A stretch of DNA of 64,000 bases from Coprococcus_C hominis (lineage in GTDB: Bacteria; Bacillota; Clostridia; Lachnospirales; Lachnospiraceae): assembly GCF_020687505.1 (NCBI RefSeq), contig NZ_JAJEQT010000003.1; one strand, 5' to 3'. Both the position numbers and the translations under genes were made by a program. The stretch's first letter is position 1; every line of letters begins with the position of its first letter. The notes below the pieces were generated by a model that did no database searches, had not been told where the DNA came from, and saw only the letters and a list, made by a program, of their open reading frames with translations. Positions 25,070 through 33,555 of the stretch are shown here, in pieces.

Positions 25070-26776
25070 TTGAAACGATTTTGGATTTTCCCAGTGCTGG
25101 TTGCAGTGCTGGTGACAATTACATTTTTTTTAGGAAGGAATCCGGTCAAGACGATTGATGAGTCGGATGCGCTCGCGACGTGCAGCGATGCATTTGCGGC
25201 AAATATCCGTTCCCGCATGAATGGGGATGATGTGATCATCACGGTTGGCGGCGGAAGCACGGAGGAGTTTGGCTACACATTTTACGTGAGTGACAACATG
25301 CACTTGATGGTGGAAGGCGAGTTCCTGCGCAGTCTGCTTTTGTGTTCCGTGCAGCGATACCCGGATGGAACGGTCCTGATCATGAAGGGCGACAACAGCA
25401 TTTCACTTGCCGTGGGTTCGGACAAGGCAACGGTCAATAAGAAAACCGAGGTGGAGCTGGGCGATGCCGTCTATGTGGATGAGGCAGAGGACAAGCTGAT
25501 GGTGCCGATTGACAAGATCGCAGAGTATTTGAGCTACGAGGTTGATTATTATGTCGATCAGAAATGGGTTGATCTGGCGCGGCTGCCGGATGAGACGCCA
25601 TTGCCGGAGAAATACGATATGCGTGATTATGGGCGCGTGTCACCGGTGCGTGATCAGGGACGGTACGGCACATGCTGGGCATTTGCATCGCTTGGCGCGC
25701 TGGAGACAACGCTGCTTCCGATGGAGGAGGATATTTTCTCAGTCGATCACATGTCGATGTGTAACAGTTATGCACTGGATGTGAACAGTGGCGGCGAGCA
25801 TACGATGAGTATCGCGTATCTGGCGGCTTGGCAGGGACCGGTGCTGGAGAAGGATGATCCATATGGCGATGGCATGAGTGATCCGAATCTTACCGCGGAG
25901 AAGCATTTGGAGGAGGCTCTGATCATCAACGGGCGTGAGGACGAGACGATCAAGAGTGCGATTTTCCGGTATGGCGCGATCGAGACATCGATTTATTCGG
26001 CGCTGGAATATGTGGACAGTTATTCCATGTATTATTCGAGTGAGTATGCGGCGTATTATTATGATGGTGATGAGACGCCGAACCATGATGTCGTTGTCGT
26101 TGGCTGGGATGATAATTTCCCGAAGGAGAATTTCACGATCCAGCCGGAGGGTGACGGTGCCTTTATCTGCAAGAATAGCTGGGGCGAGGAATTCGGCGAT
26201 GATGGATATTTTTATGTATCCTATTATGATACGAAGATCTGCCGGAAATCGGTTGTCTACACGCGGGTTGGCGACAAGGATAATTATGATAATATCTACC
26301 AGACGGATAAGCTTGGCTGGGTTGGACAGCTTGGTTTCTCCAAGGAGGATGCGTATTTTTCCAATGTCTACGAGGCAGGAAAAAATGAGAATCTGGCAGC
26401 CGTTTCTTTCTATGCGACGGATAAGGATACGGAGTTTGAAGTGTATGTCGTGCGGCATTTTGATGGTGTGGACTCGTTTAAGAACCGGGAGCTTGTGACG
26501 TCCGGCAGCATGCAGTATGCCGGGTATTACACGGTGGATTTCCCGGAGGAAATCGAACTCGATGACAATGAACGTTATGCGGTAGTGGTGAAGATCAAGA
26601 CGCCGGGCGCGGTGCATCCGATCGCGATTGAGTACAATGCGGATGAGCGGACGGCAAGCTTTGATATCAGTGACGGCGAGGGCTACATCAGTTTGTATGG
26701 AGAGATGTGGCACCGGGCGGAGACGAGTGAGAAATGCAATGTGTGCTTGAAGGCGTTTACGAACAAGCGGAAATAG
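25070..26776 (+). CDS. exported C1 (papain-family) peptidase with lectin-like C-terminal domain
   Basis: The 568-residue protein is membrane-anchored or secreted. Residues 5-22 form a hydrophobic signal anchor. Residues 90-185 look like a copper-amine-oxidase-N type stalk ('NKKTEVELGDAVYVDEAEDK'). The papain domain begins at 'LPEKYDMRDYG' with oxyanion Gln and C202 in 'DQGRYGTCWAF', His in 'PNHDVVVVGWDD' (H339) and Asn in 'CKNSWGEEFG' (N369). The C-terminal 170 residues match the lectin-like domain found after such peptidases in Clostridia. The triad is complete. The start is TTG 25070 with only a weak ribosome site, 17 bp after the methyltransferase gene. Confidence 0.88.
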   Translation: MKRFWIFPVLVAVLVTITFFLGRNPVKTIDESDALATCSDAFAANIRSRMNGDDVIITVGGGSTEEFGYTFYVSDNMHLMVEGEFLRSLLLCSVQRYPDGTVLIMKGDNSISLAVGSDKATVNKKTEVELGDAVYVDEAEDKLMVPIDKIAEYLSYEVDYYVDQKWVDLARLPDETPLPEKYDMRDYGRVSPVRDQGRYGTCWAFASLGALETTLLPMEEDIFSVDHMSMCNSYALDVNSGGEHTMSIAYLAAWQGPVLEKDDPYGDGMSDPNLTAEKHLEEALIINGREDETIKSAIFRYGAIETSIYSALEYVDSYSMYYSSEYAAYYYDGDETPNHDVVVVGWDDNFPKENFTIQPEGDGAFICKNSWGEEFGDDGYFYVSYYDTKICRKSVVYTRVGDKDNYDNIYQTDKLGWVGQLGFSKEDAYFSNVYEAGKNENLAAVSFYATDKDTEFEVYVVRHFDGVDSFKNRELVTSGSMQYAGYYTVDFPEEIELDDNERYAVVVKIKTPGAVHPIAIEYNADERTASFDISDGEGYISLYGEMWHRAETSEKCNVCLKAFTNKRK

Positions 26777-26800
26777 TAAGGAAAAAGGAGATACAGGCAG

Positions 26801-27391
26801 ATGAAGAAGATTATTTTTGCAACTGGTAATGCGAATAAGATGGTGGAGGTGCGCATGATTCTGGCGGATTGTGGGTACGAGATTGTGTCTATGAAGGAAG
26901 CAGGCATAGATATAGACATTGTGGAGGATGGCAAGACATTTGAGGAGAATGCGATCATCAAAGCGACAGCTATCAGTAAGACAATGGAAGCGGAAGGCTG
27001 TGTGGTTCTTGCCGACGACAGTGGCTTGGAAGTTGATTATATGGATGGCGCGCCGGGTATTTACTCTGCAAGATGGCAGGGCGAGGATACGCCGTACAGC
27101 ATCAAGAATCAGATGATTATTGATGCCCTTGCAGATGCGAAAGAGGAAGAGCGGACAGCGCGGTTCGTATGCGCAATCGCGGCTGCATTTCCAGATGGTA
27201 CGGTGACGACACGCCGCGGCGTGATTGAGGGTATGATCGCGCATCAGCCTGCCGGGGAACATGGATTTGGCTATGATCCGATCTTCTTCCTGCCGGAATA
27301 TGGAAAGACGACCGCGGAGCTGGCACCGGAGGATAAGAACAAGATCAGCCATCGGGGACGTGCGCTGGAAAAGATTCGCGAGGTACTGTAG
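26801..27391 (+). CDS. rdgB: XTP/dITP (non-canonical purine NTP) pyrophosphatase
   Basis: This HAM1/RdgB enzyme removes dITP and XTP from the nucleotide pool. The 196 residues carry 'FATGNANKMVEV' (triphosphate loop), 'TFEENAIIKA', the metal-binding 'VLADDSGLEVDYMDGAPG', 'ARWQGED', 'GEHGFGYDPIFFLPEYGKT' and 'ISHRGRALEKI'. All family signatures are intact. The start is ATG 26801 after AAGGAG. It is followed by the yfcE-like gene 22 bp later, a common Clostridial pairing. Confidence 0.96.
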   Translation: MKKIIFATGNANKMVEVRMILADCGYEIVSMKEAGIDIDIVEDGKTFEENAIIKATAISKTMEAEGCVVLADDSGLEVDYMDGAPGIYSARWQGEDTPYSIKNQMIIDALADAKEEERTARFVCAIAAAFPDGTVTTRRGVIEGMIAHQPAGEHGFGYDPIFFLPEYGKTTAELAPEDKNKISHRGRALEKIREVL

Positions 27392-27413
27392 TTAGGGCTC
27401 GAAGGAGGAAATT

Positions 27414-27911
27414 ATGCTGCGGATTTTGATAATGAGTGATTCGCATGGGCGAAATGAGAACGTGGAGCTTGCAATCGCGCAGGTGCGGGAAGAAATCGGC
27501 GAATTCCAGATGTTGATTCATCTGGGCGATGTCGGGGATGCACGGGAGCTTGAGTCGCTGGCTGGTGTGCCATGCTACATCGTGCGTGGAAATACCGATT
27601 ATGATGCGAAGCTTCTGAATGCAAATGTGATCGAAGCTGGCGGACATCGTATCTTCGCAACGCACGGGCATCTGTATCAGGTGGACATGCGGCTGGATCT
27701 GCTGCGGTTTGCGGCATTGGAAAATGATTGCGATATCGCGATGTATGGACACACGCATGTGCCATATCTGGAGGAGGATCCGGATGATGTGACAATCCTG
27801 AATCCGGGCAGCATTTCAAAGCCGCGGCAGGCAGATCACCGTTACACATATATGGTGATGGAAATTGACGATGAAGATGAAGTGACATACGAATTAAGGT
27901 ATGTCGAATGA
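27414..27911 (+). CDS. YfcE/MJ0936-family metallophosphoesterase
   Basis: The 165-residue calcineurin-like phosphoesterase has ordered metal motifs 'MSDSHGRNENV' (DxH), 'HLGDVGDA' (GD), 'VRGNTDYD' (GNxD), 'ATHGH' and 'YGHTHVPY' (GHTH). Members hydrolyse phosphodiesters such as cyclic nucleotides or bis-pNPP in vitro; the biological substrate is unknown. The start is ATG 27414 behind AAGGAGG. It is probably cotranscribed with rdgB and rlmD. Confidence 0.92.
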   Translation: MLRILIMSDSHGRNENVELAIAQVREEIGEFQMLIHLGDVGDARELESLAGVPCYIVRGNTDYDAKLLNANVIEAGGHRIFATHGHLYQVDMRLDLLRFAALENDCDIAMYGHTHVPYLEEDPDDVTILNPGSISKPRQADHRYTYMVMEIDDEDEVTYELRYVE

Positions 27912-27926
27912 TGAGGAGACAGTCGA

Positions 27927-29627
27927 GTGAAAAAAGGTGATGTATGCGAGGGAATCATCGAGCGTTATGATTTCCCGAACAAAGGAAGCTTTCAGGTGGA
28001 CGAGCGCAAGGTGACGATCAAGGGTGCCCTGCCGGGACAGAAAGTGAAATATATGGTAACAAAGAAGAAAAGCGGTATGGCAGAGGGAAAGGTGCTGGAA
28101 GTCTTAGAGCGGAGTCCGCTGGAGGATGTAGAGCCGACCTGCCCTTATTTTGGTGCGTGTGGTGGATGCGCCTACCAGACGATGTCGTATGACAATCAGC
28201 TGAAGCTGAAAGCGGACATGGTAAAAGCATTACTTGACCGCGTGCTTCTGGCGGAGGATTCCAATTCAAAGGATTATGAATGGGAAGGAATCCTTGGTTC
28301 GCCGAGCCAGACTGCGTATCGGAACAAAATGGAATTCACATTTGGCGATGCCTACAAGGATGGTCCATTAGCACTTGGATTACATCAGAAGGGAAACTTC
28401 TATGATATCCTGACGGTTGATGGATGTGAGATTATTGGCGCAGACTGGAGCCGCATACTCACGGCGACACTCGCGTTTTTCTCCGGGCGAAATGTGCCGT
28501 TCTTTCACCGGATGCGCCACGAGGGAATCCTGCGGAATCTGGTTGTGCGCCAGTCGCGTGCAAATGGGCAGTTCCTGATCAATCTGGTAACATCGACACA
28601 GTGGGACACATATGGATTTGATGTAAAACAGTTGCTTCAGGAGTTCGTAGAAATGCTGTTAGAATTAGAGAAGTCCGATGCATTTGCGGGAAGTATTGCA
28701 GGTATTCTGTACACGGAAAATGACGCTTTGGGCGATGTCGTGCAGAGCGATCGGATGGAGCTTCTATATGGTCAGGATTACATCGAAGAGGAAATACTTG
28801 GACTGAAATTCAAGATCTCGCCGTTTTCATTCTTCCAGACAAACACAGGTGGCTGCGAGGTGCTGTATGAAAAGGCGCGCGATTATATTATGCGGGGCAG
28901 CGTGAAGCTCGACGGCGACAAGACCGTGTTCGATCTGTATAGCGGAACCGGTACGATCGCACAGATGATGGCAGCGGTTTCGAAGAAAGTGATCGGAATC
29001 GAAATCGTGGAGGAAGCGGTCGAGGCAGCGAAGGAAAATGCAAAGGCAAATGGACTTTCTAACTGCGAATTCATCGCAGGTGATGTGTTAAAGGCAATCG
29101 ACCTTGTGGATGAGAAACCGGATCTGATCATTGTCGATCCGCCACGGGACGGGATTCATCCGAAAGCACTGGAGAAAATCCTTGCATTTGGCGTGGACGA
29201 GATCGTCTATATCAGTTGCAAGCCGACCTCGCTGGCACGCGACCTGGAGACGATCATTCGTCGCGGGTACCACGTGGATAAGGTGTGTTGCGTCGATCAG
29301 TTTCCGAGGACAAGTCATGTAGAGACGGTTGTTCTTTTGTCCCAACAAAAACCAGATGACACGATAGAGATAGACTTAGACCTGGACGAGCTGGATGCCA
29401 CCAGTGCCGAGTTGAAAGCAACCTATCAGGAAATCAAAGATTATGTGCTGAAAGAATTTGGCTTGAAGGTTTCAAGTTTATATATTTCTCAGGTAAAACG
29501 CAAATGTGGAATTGAAGTGGGAGAAAACTATAATCTTCCAAAATCAGAAAATGCAAGAGTTCCACAATGCCCGAAAGAGAAGGAAGAAGCTATCAAGGCT
29601 GCCCTGAAATATTTTGCGATGATCTAA
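27927..29627 (+). CDS. rlmD: 23S rRNA (uracil-C5)-methyltransferase RlmD, C-terminus replaced by a mobile element
   Basis: The enzyme makes m5U in 23S rRNA. Of 566 residues, about 1-62 form a TRAM domain, C72, C78 and C81 in 'CPYFGACGGCAYQ' belong to the [4Fe-4S] cluster, and 'FDLYSGTGTIAQMMA', 'IIVDPPRDGIHPK' and the nucleophile segment 'VYISCKPTSL' make up the methyltransferase domain. The host-type sequence ends at residue 468 in 'HVETV'. The last 98 residues come from the integrated element, beginning VLLSQ and continuing through 'LYISQVKRKCG', a tail common in such elements. The native end (CLLSKRP) is now at 43656-43679. The original protein would be about 475 residues. The start is GTG 27927 after GAGGAG. 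Confidence 0.93.
   Translation: MKKGDVCEGIIERYDFPNKGSFQVDERKVTIKGALPGQKVKYMVTKKKSGMAEGKVLEVLERSPLEDVEPTCPYFGACGGCAYQTMSYDNQLKLKADMVKALLDRVLLAEDSNSKDYEWEGILGSPSQTAYRNKMEFTFGDAYKDGPLALGLHQKGNFYDILTVDGCEIIGADWSRILTATLAFFSGRNVPFFHRMRHEGILRNLVVRQSRANGQFLINLVTSTQWDTYGFDVKQLLQEFVEMLLELEKSDAFAGSIAGILYTENDALGDVVQSDRMELLYGQDYIEEEILGLKFKISPFSFFQTNTGGCEVLYEKARDYIMRGSVKLDGDKTVFDLYSGTGTIAQMMAAVSKKVIGIEIVEEAVEAAKENAKANGLSNCEFIAGDVLKAIDLVDEKPDLIIVDPPRDGIHPKALEKILAFGVDEIVYISCKPTSLARDLETIIRRGYHVDKVCCVDQFPRTSHVETVVLLSQQKPDDTIEIDLDLDELDATSAELKATYQEIKDYVLKEFGLKVSSLYISQVKRKCGIEVGENYNLPKSENARVPQCPKEKEEAIKAALKYFAMI
29322..29330 (+). other. attL core of the rlmD-integrated element
   Basis: GAGACGGTT at 29322-29330 (codons for E-T-V) is repeated at 43647-43655 in the same reading phase. 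To its left is host rlmD, to its right element DNA. The shared block is GAGACGGTT with GT two bases before it. The exact crossover dinucleotide cannot be assigned. Confidence 0.8.
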
Positions 29628-29658
29628 GGAAATCGCTGATTTCAAGGAGGAATAACAC

Positions 29659-30030
29659 ATGAAAAGCACATTTGAAAAAATGGGTGGAACCTACACACTT
29701 GGCGCAGACGGAATTTACTATCCGAATCTTGTCAGTACAGATGAAGAACCGCATTATGGGAAATACGGAATGTTGCGGAAAACATATCTGAAAGAGCATC
29801 GTCCGGCAATGTATTCACTGTATATGTTGGAAGACAGATTGACAGAACATCTGAATGCGGTGGACGATGAAGCGCAGGAGAGAATGGATATTCTGGTGCG
29901 TCAGATGATGGAGAAGCAAGGTGTTACGGAAGAATTGAAAGCTCGTGATCAGATGGAATGGGTCAGAGTGGTAAATGGTATTCGTAGTAGGGCAGAAGAG
30001 ATTGTGTTAAAAGAATTAGTGTATATTTAA
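29659..30030 (+). CDS. tnpV: TnpV family transposon-encoded protein
   Basis: The 123-residue protein matches the TnpV family found in Clostridial integrative elements. It has an N-terminal 'GGTYTLGADGIYYPNL' segment, 'GKYGMLRKTYLKEHRP', and a helical C-terminal half with 'MDILVRQMMEKQGVTEEL'. Its role is unknown; it has no recombinase motifs. The start is ATG 29659 behind AAGGAGG, 31 bp after the rlmD stop, and a short terminator follows. Confidence 0.85.
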   Translation: MKSTFEKMGGTYTLGADGIYYPNLVSTDEEPHYGKYGMLRKTYLKEHRPAMYSLYMLEDRLTEHLNAVDDEAQERMDILVRQMMEKQGVTEELKARDQMEWVRVVNGIRSRAEEIVLKELVYI

Positions 30031-30037
30031 GGTAATG

Positions 30038-30060
30038 GAAAGCTCTTTCGGGAGCTTTTC
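30038..30060 (+). terminator. terminator after tnpV
   Basis: GAAAGCTC (30038-30045) pairs with GAGCTTTT (30052-30059) around a small loop, eight bases after the stop. The T-run is short (TTTTC), so it is probably a moderate terminator. Confidence 0.6.
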
Positions 30061-30113
30061 GTTGATTATAGAAAATTTAAAGATGATAAAGTGTAAGGTG
30101 GAGGTAAAATTAT

Positions 30114-30926
30114 ATGAGAGATGATTTTTCACAAAGAACAAAGGATTTGTTAGCTAATAGAGTTGGATGGAAATGCAGCAATCCTAATTGTAGAAAAGCA
30201 ACTCGTGGAGCAGGAATAGGAAAAGAGAATATCATAAATATTGGAGTTGCATCTCATATTACAGCAGCTTCTAAAGGCGGACCAAGGTATGATGAGAACA
30301 TAACGTCTCAAGAGAGAGCATCAGCAGAAAATGGAATATGGTTATGCCAGTCGTGTTCAAAATTAATAGATTCAGATGTGAATAGATATACGATTGCTAA
30401 ATTGAAAAAATGGAAGGAAATTTCAGAGCAAATGGCAGTTCTTGATTTGGAAGAAGCAACAGCAGAGGAGCAACATGAAGATAAAGAACTTATAAAGTTC
30501 TTTGTGCAATGTTTTGATCGTCCAGCATTTCAGGATAGAATATATCAAGAAGGAAGAATGGAAGATTTTGATAAGGCTATTGAGGATACTATTATCGCTT
30601 TAAATACGGGAGTTCTTAGAACCAGAGACGGAAGTATCTTAAAAAAAGCAGACGGAAAATCGTCTGTTGTAAATATAGAGTGGCGGGAGAAGCTTAATAC
30701 AATTTGTGATATGTTGGTTGCACTAAGAAAACGATTAAAAATTGCAAAAGACACTGGAGCATATTCATTATATGGAGAAGATGATGTGATGTATTGTTTC
30801 TATGACAGAGATTTGGCAATATGGTTTGATTCAACAAGGGAAGAAATATTAAAGATATTATCTTCAATTTGTGAAGAAATAGGAATACATGGATTAGGTT
30901 TTCCTAGGAAACGGTACGAGTGGTAA
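30114..30926 (+). CDS. HNH-nuclease-domain protein with uncharacterised C-terminal domain
   Basis: The 270-residue protein has an N-terminal HNH region: C21 and C26 in 'CSNPNC', H49 in 'GVASHITAASKGGPRYDE', N73 in 'ASAENG', and C78/C81 in 'WLCQSCSKL' forming the metal knuckles. Residues 115-270 are helical, with 'FFVQCFDRPAFQDRIYQ', 'ALNTGVLRTRDG' and an aromatic-rich end, and are not assigned. HNH domains of this 'HI.A..GGPR' form are common in restriction and anti-phage proteins, so a DNA-cutting defence role is inferred. It is AT-rich, has its own ribosome site (GGAGG) and stands alone as cargo. Confidence 0.72.
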   Translation: MRDDFSQRTKDLLANRVGWKCSNPNCRKATRGAGIGKENIINIGVASHITAASKGGPRYDENITSQERASAENGIWLCQSCSKLIDSDVNRYTIAKLKKWKEISEQMAVLDLEEATAEEQHEDKELIKFFVQCFDRPAFQDRIYQEGRMEDFDKAIEDTIIALNTGVLRTRDGSILKKADGKSSVVNIEWREKLNTICDMLVALRKRLKIAKDTGAYSLYGEDDVMYCFYDRDLAIWFDSTREEILKILSSICEEIGIHGLGFPRKRYEW

Positions 30927-31066
30927 CTGATAATAATGTCCCGAACTTTTTAAGAAGTATGAAATAGAATCAAAGTGATTGTGAAAAATGGTTGTGACAA
31001 GTTGATATAGATGTGTTGTTAAATTTATTCTATCTGAAAGCAAGTATGGTTATATAGGCAGCGGAA

Positions 31067-31351
31067 TTAGTCATAGAGTGCTTTGTCCTGTAAGCCGCTG
31101 GTTTTAAGATGCTCTATTTCCATTTGTTTTTCATGAAGTTTTCTCTGGGCCTCTTCCTGCTCAAAGATTTCCTGCTGGCATTTACAGCGGATGGAAGGAA
31201 TAAGAACCTTTCCCTGTAATTCATGCCGGCATTGTCTTGGCGTATTGCATTTGGAACAGTAGATCAGGTGGTCTGTTTCGTTAAAATATTCATCAGGCTG
31301 AATCTCTCTGTTTGGTGTTATAGCGGTTGCTTTTTCTGTAAATTTTGTCAT
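31067..31351 (-). pseudogene. truncated DnaC-like replication protein (N-terminal part only)
   Basis: The 94 residues match the N-terminal segment of the DnaC/IstB-like ATPase that follows RepA in Clostridial elements: 'YCSKCNTPRQC', a second Cys pair in 'IRCKCQQE', then a charged helix. The frame stops at 'QDKALYD', just where the AAA+ ATPase domain should begin; no Walker motifs remain. The start is coupled to repA through a TTATGA overlap. It is either a deletion remnant or a kept zinc-binding adaptor. Confidence 0.7.
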
Positions 31352-32064
31352 AATGTTTCGTATTCCTCACTTTCGTAATTTCTTTGCCGGGAAGCAGGAT
31401 GATCCTGGCTTGCCCAGCTGATGATGGTAGCTGCATGGTTCTGGTATTGCTTTCCGGTAGAAGCCATATAACCGGATAAGCGTTCAATATAATCCTTCCA
31501 GTCAGGGATTGTCTGTCGGATATCTTCCAGCTCTTTTTCTGACAGAAAAACATTTTGAAATTTTCCATAGGGTGAGAGTGGCTCCTTACTCCCTCTTTTT
31601 TCTAAATTGTTCTTTTTTATCTCTTTCTTATTACCAGACAGTTTTCTGTCTGTATCAGGGAAAGAATCCTGTCTGTCAATAGGACAGTTTTCTGTCTGTC
31701 TTAGGGAAAGAAATCTGTCTGTATAGTGGATGGTTTCTTTTGGGAGTTTTACATAAATCCGATTGGGCTGTCCGGGTCCCTGCCGTTTTCGGAAGATAAG
31801 CTCCTGTTTTTCCAGTACTGCCAGAGCAGTTTTAACCGTCATCTGGCTTTTATGGAGAACTTCTGCCAGTGCTTCAATTGTAAAGTAAATGAACACATGA
31901 CCATTGATATCTGACCAGCCCTCATTTTTCTGGGAAAGCCTTGCCCGGTCGAGCAGGATAATATAAAGCATTTTGGCAGTTTCGTTTATTTCCATGTCCA
32001 GAAGAAAACGGGGAAACATCATATAAGATGGCAGGTTGGTGTCTGCTGTCAGAAAGTCCGTCAT
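31348..32064 (-). CDS. repA: RepA_N-type replication initiator
   Basis: The 238-residue initiator of the RepA_N plasmid family is also found in integrative elements. The N-terminal DNA-binding region has 'LPSYMMFPRFLLDMEINETA', 'YIILLDRARLSQKNEGW', 'YFTIEALAEVLHKSQMTVKT' (winged helix) and 'RKRQGPGQPNRIYV'. The middle (about residues 110-145) is encoded by a 46-bp DNA repeat that may be the origin. A C-terminal helical domain follows. The start at 32064 has GGAGGTG. It forms an operon with the truncated dnaC and probably with parMR upstream. Confidence 0.88.
   Translation of the reverse strand: MTDFLTADTNLPSYMMFPRFLLDMEINETAKMLYIILLDRARLSQKNEGWSDINGHVFIYFTIEALAEVLHKSQMTVKTALAVLEKQELIFRKRQGPGQPNRIYVKLPKETIHYTDRFLSLRQTENCPIDRQDSFPDTDRKLSGNKKEIKKNNLEKRGSKEPLSPYGKFQNVFLSEKELEDIRQTIPDWKDYIERLSGYMASTGKQYQNHAATIISWASQDHPASRQRNYESEEYETL
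31636..31726. repeat. two 46-bp direct repeats inside repA (candidate origin iterons)
   Basis: Unit 31636-31680 and unit 31682-31726 share a block reading GACAGTTTTCTGTCTGT (31637-31653 and 31683-31699), then a nearly identical AGGGAAAGAA and CTGTCTGT stretch. The period is 46 bp, not a multiple of three, so the same DNA is read in two frames: one gives D-R-F-L-S-L-R-Q-T-E-N, the other R-Q-D-S-F-P-D-T-D-R. Each unit contains a palindrome GACAGTTTTCTGTC. RepA_N plasmids commonly have their origin within the rep gene. Confidence 0.75.
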
Positions 32065-32082
32065 GTGTTCACCTCCAATCAG

Positions 32083-32466
32083 TTATTCTCCAAGAAAATC
32101 CCAGTCTACATCACTATCTGGCTGCGAATTTTCAGGTGTTGGAAAGGACGCCCTGATTTGGGGCTCCCTTTGCACCATGCCTGCAGTCAGTCCGGAAAGA
32201 AAAAGTGGCAATGCCTGTTTCAGACTGTTTTCCACTGCATCTACAATCTGTTTCACAAAAAGTTCTTCCCGTTCTCTTGTTTCCAGATAAGGATCAGCCT
32301 GTGTGCGGTAGTAGCGGTCAAAATAATCTACCAGTGCAAGAGAGATTACCTGACTGTAAGATTTAAAATCCTGCCTGTCCATTGTCTGTAAATATTCCCA
32401 GGCTCTCCGCTGCTGTTCTTTGCCCAGATTAAAGCGCAGGTTGGTGTTGCGGATATTGTTCTGCAT
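32083..32466 (-). CDS. ParR-like partition adaptor
   Basis: The 127-residue protein is encoded directly after parM (3-bp gap) and before repA. The N-terminal part resembles a ribbon-helix-helix DNA-binding module ('NTNLRFNLGKEQQRRAWEYL', then 'SYSQVISLALVDYF'); the C-terminal part is helical and acidic and ends 'DVDWDFLGE', a plausible ParM-binding tail. Position and size match the ParR partners of actin-type segregation systems. The assignment is by context. The start at 32466 has AAAGGAGGGG. Confidence 0.7.
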   Translation of the reverse strand: MQNNIRNTNLRFNLGKEQQRRAWEYLQTMDRQDFKSYSQVISLALVDYFDRYYRTQADPYLETREREELFVKQIVDAVENSLKQALPLFLSGLTAGMVQREPQIRASFPTPENSQPDSDVDWDFLGE

Positions 32467-32469
32467 GGT

Positions 32470-33387
32470 TTATCCCCTCCTTTTCAGGCTCATATAAGCC
32501 AGAGATTCGTAACCTTTGGCGGTGGCGCAGATGTCATCAATGATGGTGACTCGTGATTTGTCATACGTTCCGAAGTTACGAATCAGGCATCCACCACCGC
32601 CAATCACATACAGGCGCATCAGGTCAGGATTGTATTCATATTTGCGGAGCGTGGAAAAAAGTTCTGCCACATACTGTCTGGCAATAGAACTGATACAATC
32701 CAGATATGGTGCTGAAATGTCAGCGGTTCCAAACCGCAGAATCTGTTCTACTGTGGATTCTTCAATTTTCACTCCGAATTTGTCCAGAACAGCGTTCTTT
32801 GCGGCAATCATGCATTGGTTTACACCAAGTTTTTCTGTCCAGCATCGGCTCTCCTGAGCTTTCTTATTGTTGATATACAGAATGTTCATGGTTCCGTTTC
32901 CGATATCTGCAAGGAGATTAGTTCCCTTGAAATTTCCAAGGTGGTTTACAATAGCCGGATATCCCTGTGGGTAAAGGCTACATCCCACAAAGCGGAGATG
33001 ATATTCTTTGCCGTTGAAACGGTAATGGACTTCTGGATTCTGGAGCAGATAGGAACGAAAAGCTTCTCTTTGATTTCTGATCCATGTCAGAGGAAGTCCG
33101 GCAGCCAGATGAACATCTGCTTCACGGATGGAAAAGACATTCAGTTCCCTTGCAATAGCCATTAGCGTCAGAAGATAATATTCTTCGTCTATAGCTTTAT
33201 CCGGGATAAATTCTTTGTGTCCTTCGCCGATCCGGTAGTAAATGCCGTTGTATTCCAGAATATTCCCGGTGAAGATTGGTTCAGTTTCATAGGCTTTGAT
33301 GCCGGTTGGGGTGACGGTGTTTGCTGTTTTCATATTGCCGTAGCCATGATCTACAGCAATGATTTTGGTGTTTCTGAGTTCTCGCAT
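32470..33387 (-). CDS. parM: ParM/StbA-family actin-like segregation ATPase
   Basis: The 305-residue actin-fold protein would polymerise to separate element copies. Visible motifs are phosphate-1 'IAVDHGYGNMKTAN', phosphate-2 'LLADIGNGTMNILYI' and the adenosine motif 'YVIGGGGCLIRNFG'. The frame could extend to 33567, but ATG 33387 has GGAGG at the right spacing and matches the family start. It pairs with the small gene downstream. Together they imply that the excised circle replicates and is partitioned, unusual for a simple island. Confidence 0.88.
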   Translation of the reverse strand: MRELRNTKIIAVDHGYGNMKTANTVTPTGIKAYETEPIFTGNILEYNGIYYRIGEGHKEFIPDKAIDEEYYLLTLMAIARELNVFSIREADVHLAAGLPLTWIRNQREAFRSYLLQNPEVHYRFNGKEYHLRFVGCSLYPQGYPAIVNHLGNFKGTNLLADIGNGTMNILYINNKKAQESRCWTEKLGVNQCMIAAKNAVLDKFGVKIEESTVEQILRFGTADISAPYLDCISSIARQYVAELFSTLRKYEYNPDLMRLYVIGGGGCLIRNFGTYDKSRVTIIDDICATAKGYESLAYMSLKRRG

Positions 33388-33420
33388 AAAAAATACCTCC
33401 GTTTTCGTATTGATTGATTC

Positions 33421-33452
33421 AGCAGGTCGTACCGGTGTGGTACTGCTCTGCT
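33421..33452. promoter_or_regulatory. hairpin in the divergent parM / response-regulator region
   Basis: AGCAG...GTACC (33421-33433) pairs with GGTAC...CTGCT (33439-33452), 35 bp upstream of parM. It could be the par centromere or an autoregulatory operator. No longer iteron array is seen. Confidence 0.35.
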
Positions 33453-33555
33453 GTGGGATAAGCATACGAAAATCGGAGGAAAAAGGCATTGAGGGGAAAT
33501 TGAGCAGGAATTGAGAAAAAAGATATATTGTGCTTACGTTCTTCATGTACTCTTG

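Noticed and set aside
25739..27352. 537-codon antisense frame opposite the C1 peptidase and rdgB
   Set aside because: It spans two genes with intact catalytic motifs, has no ribosome site and gives a His/Arg/Ile-rich product of shadow type.
31636..31726. The repA repeats considered as a CRISPR array
   Set aside because: Only two adjacent units with no distinct spacers and no cas genes; an origin-iteron reading fits better.
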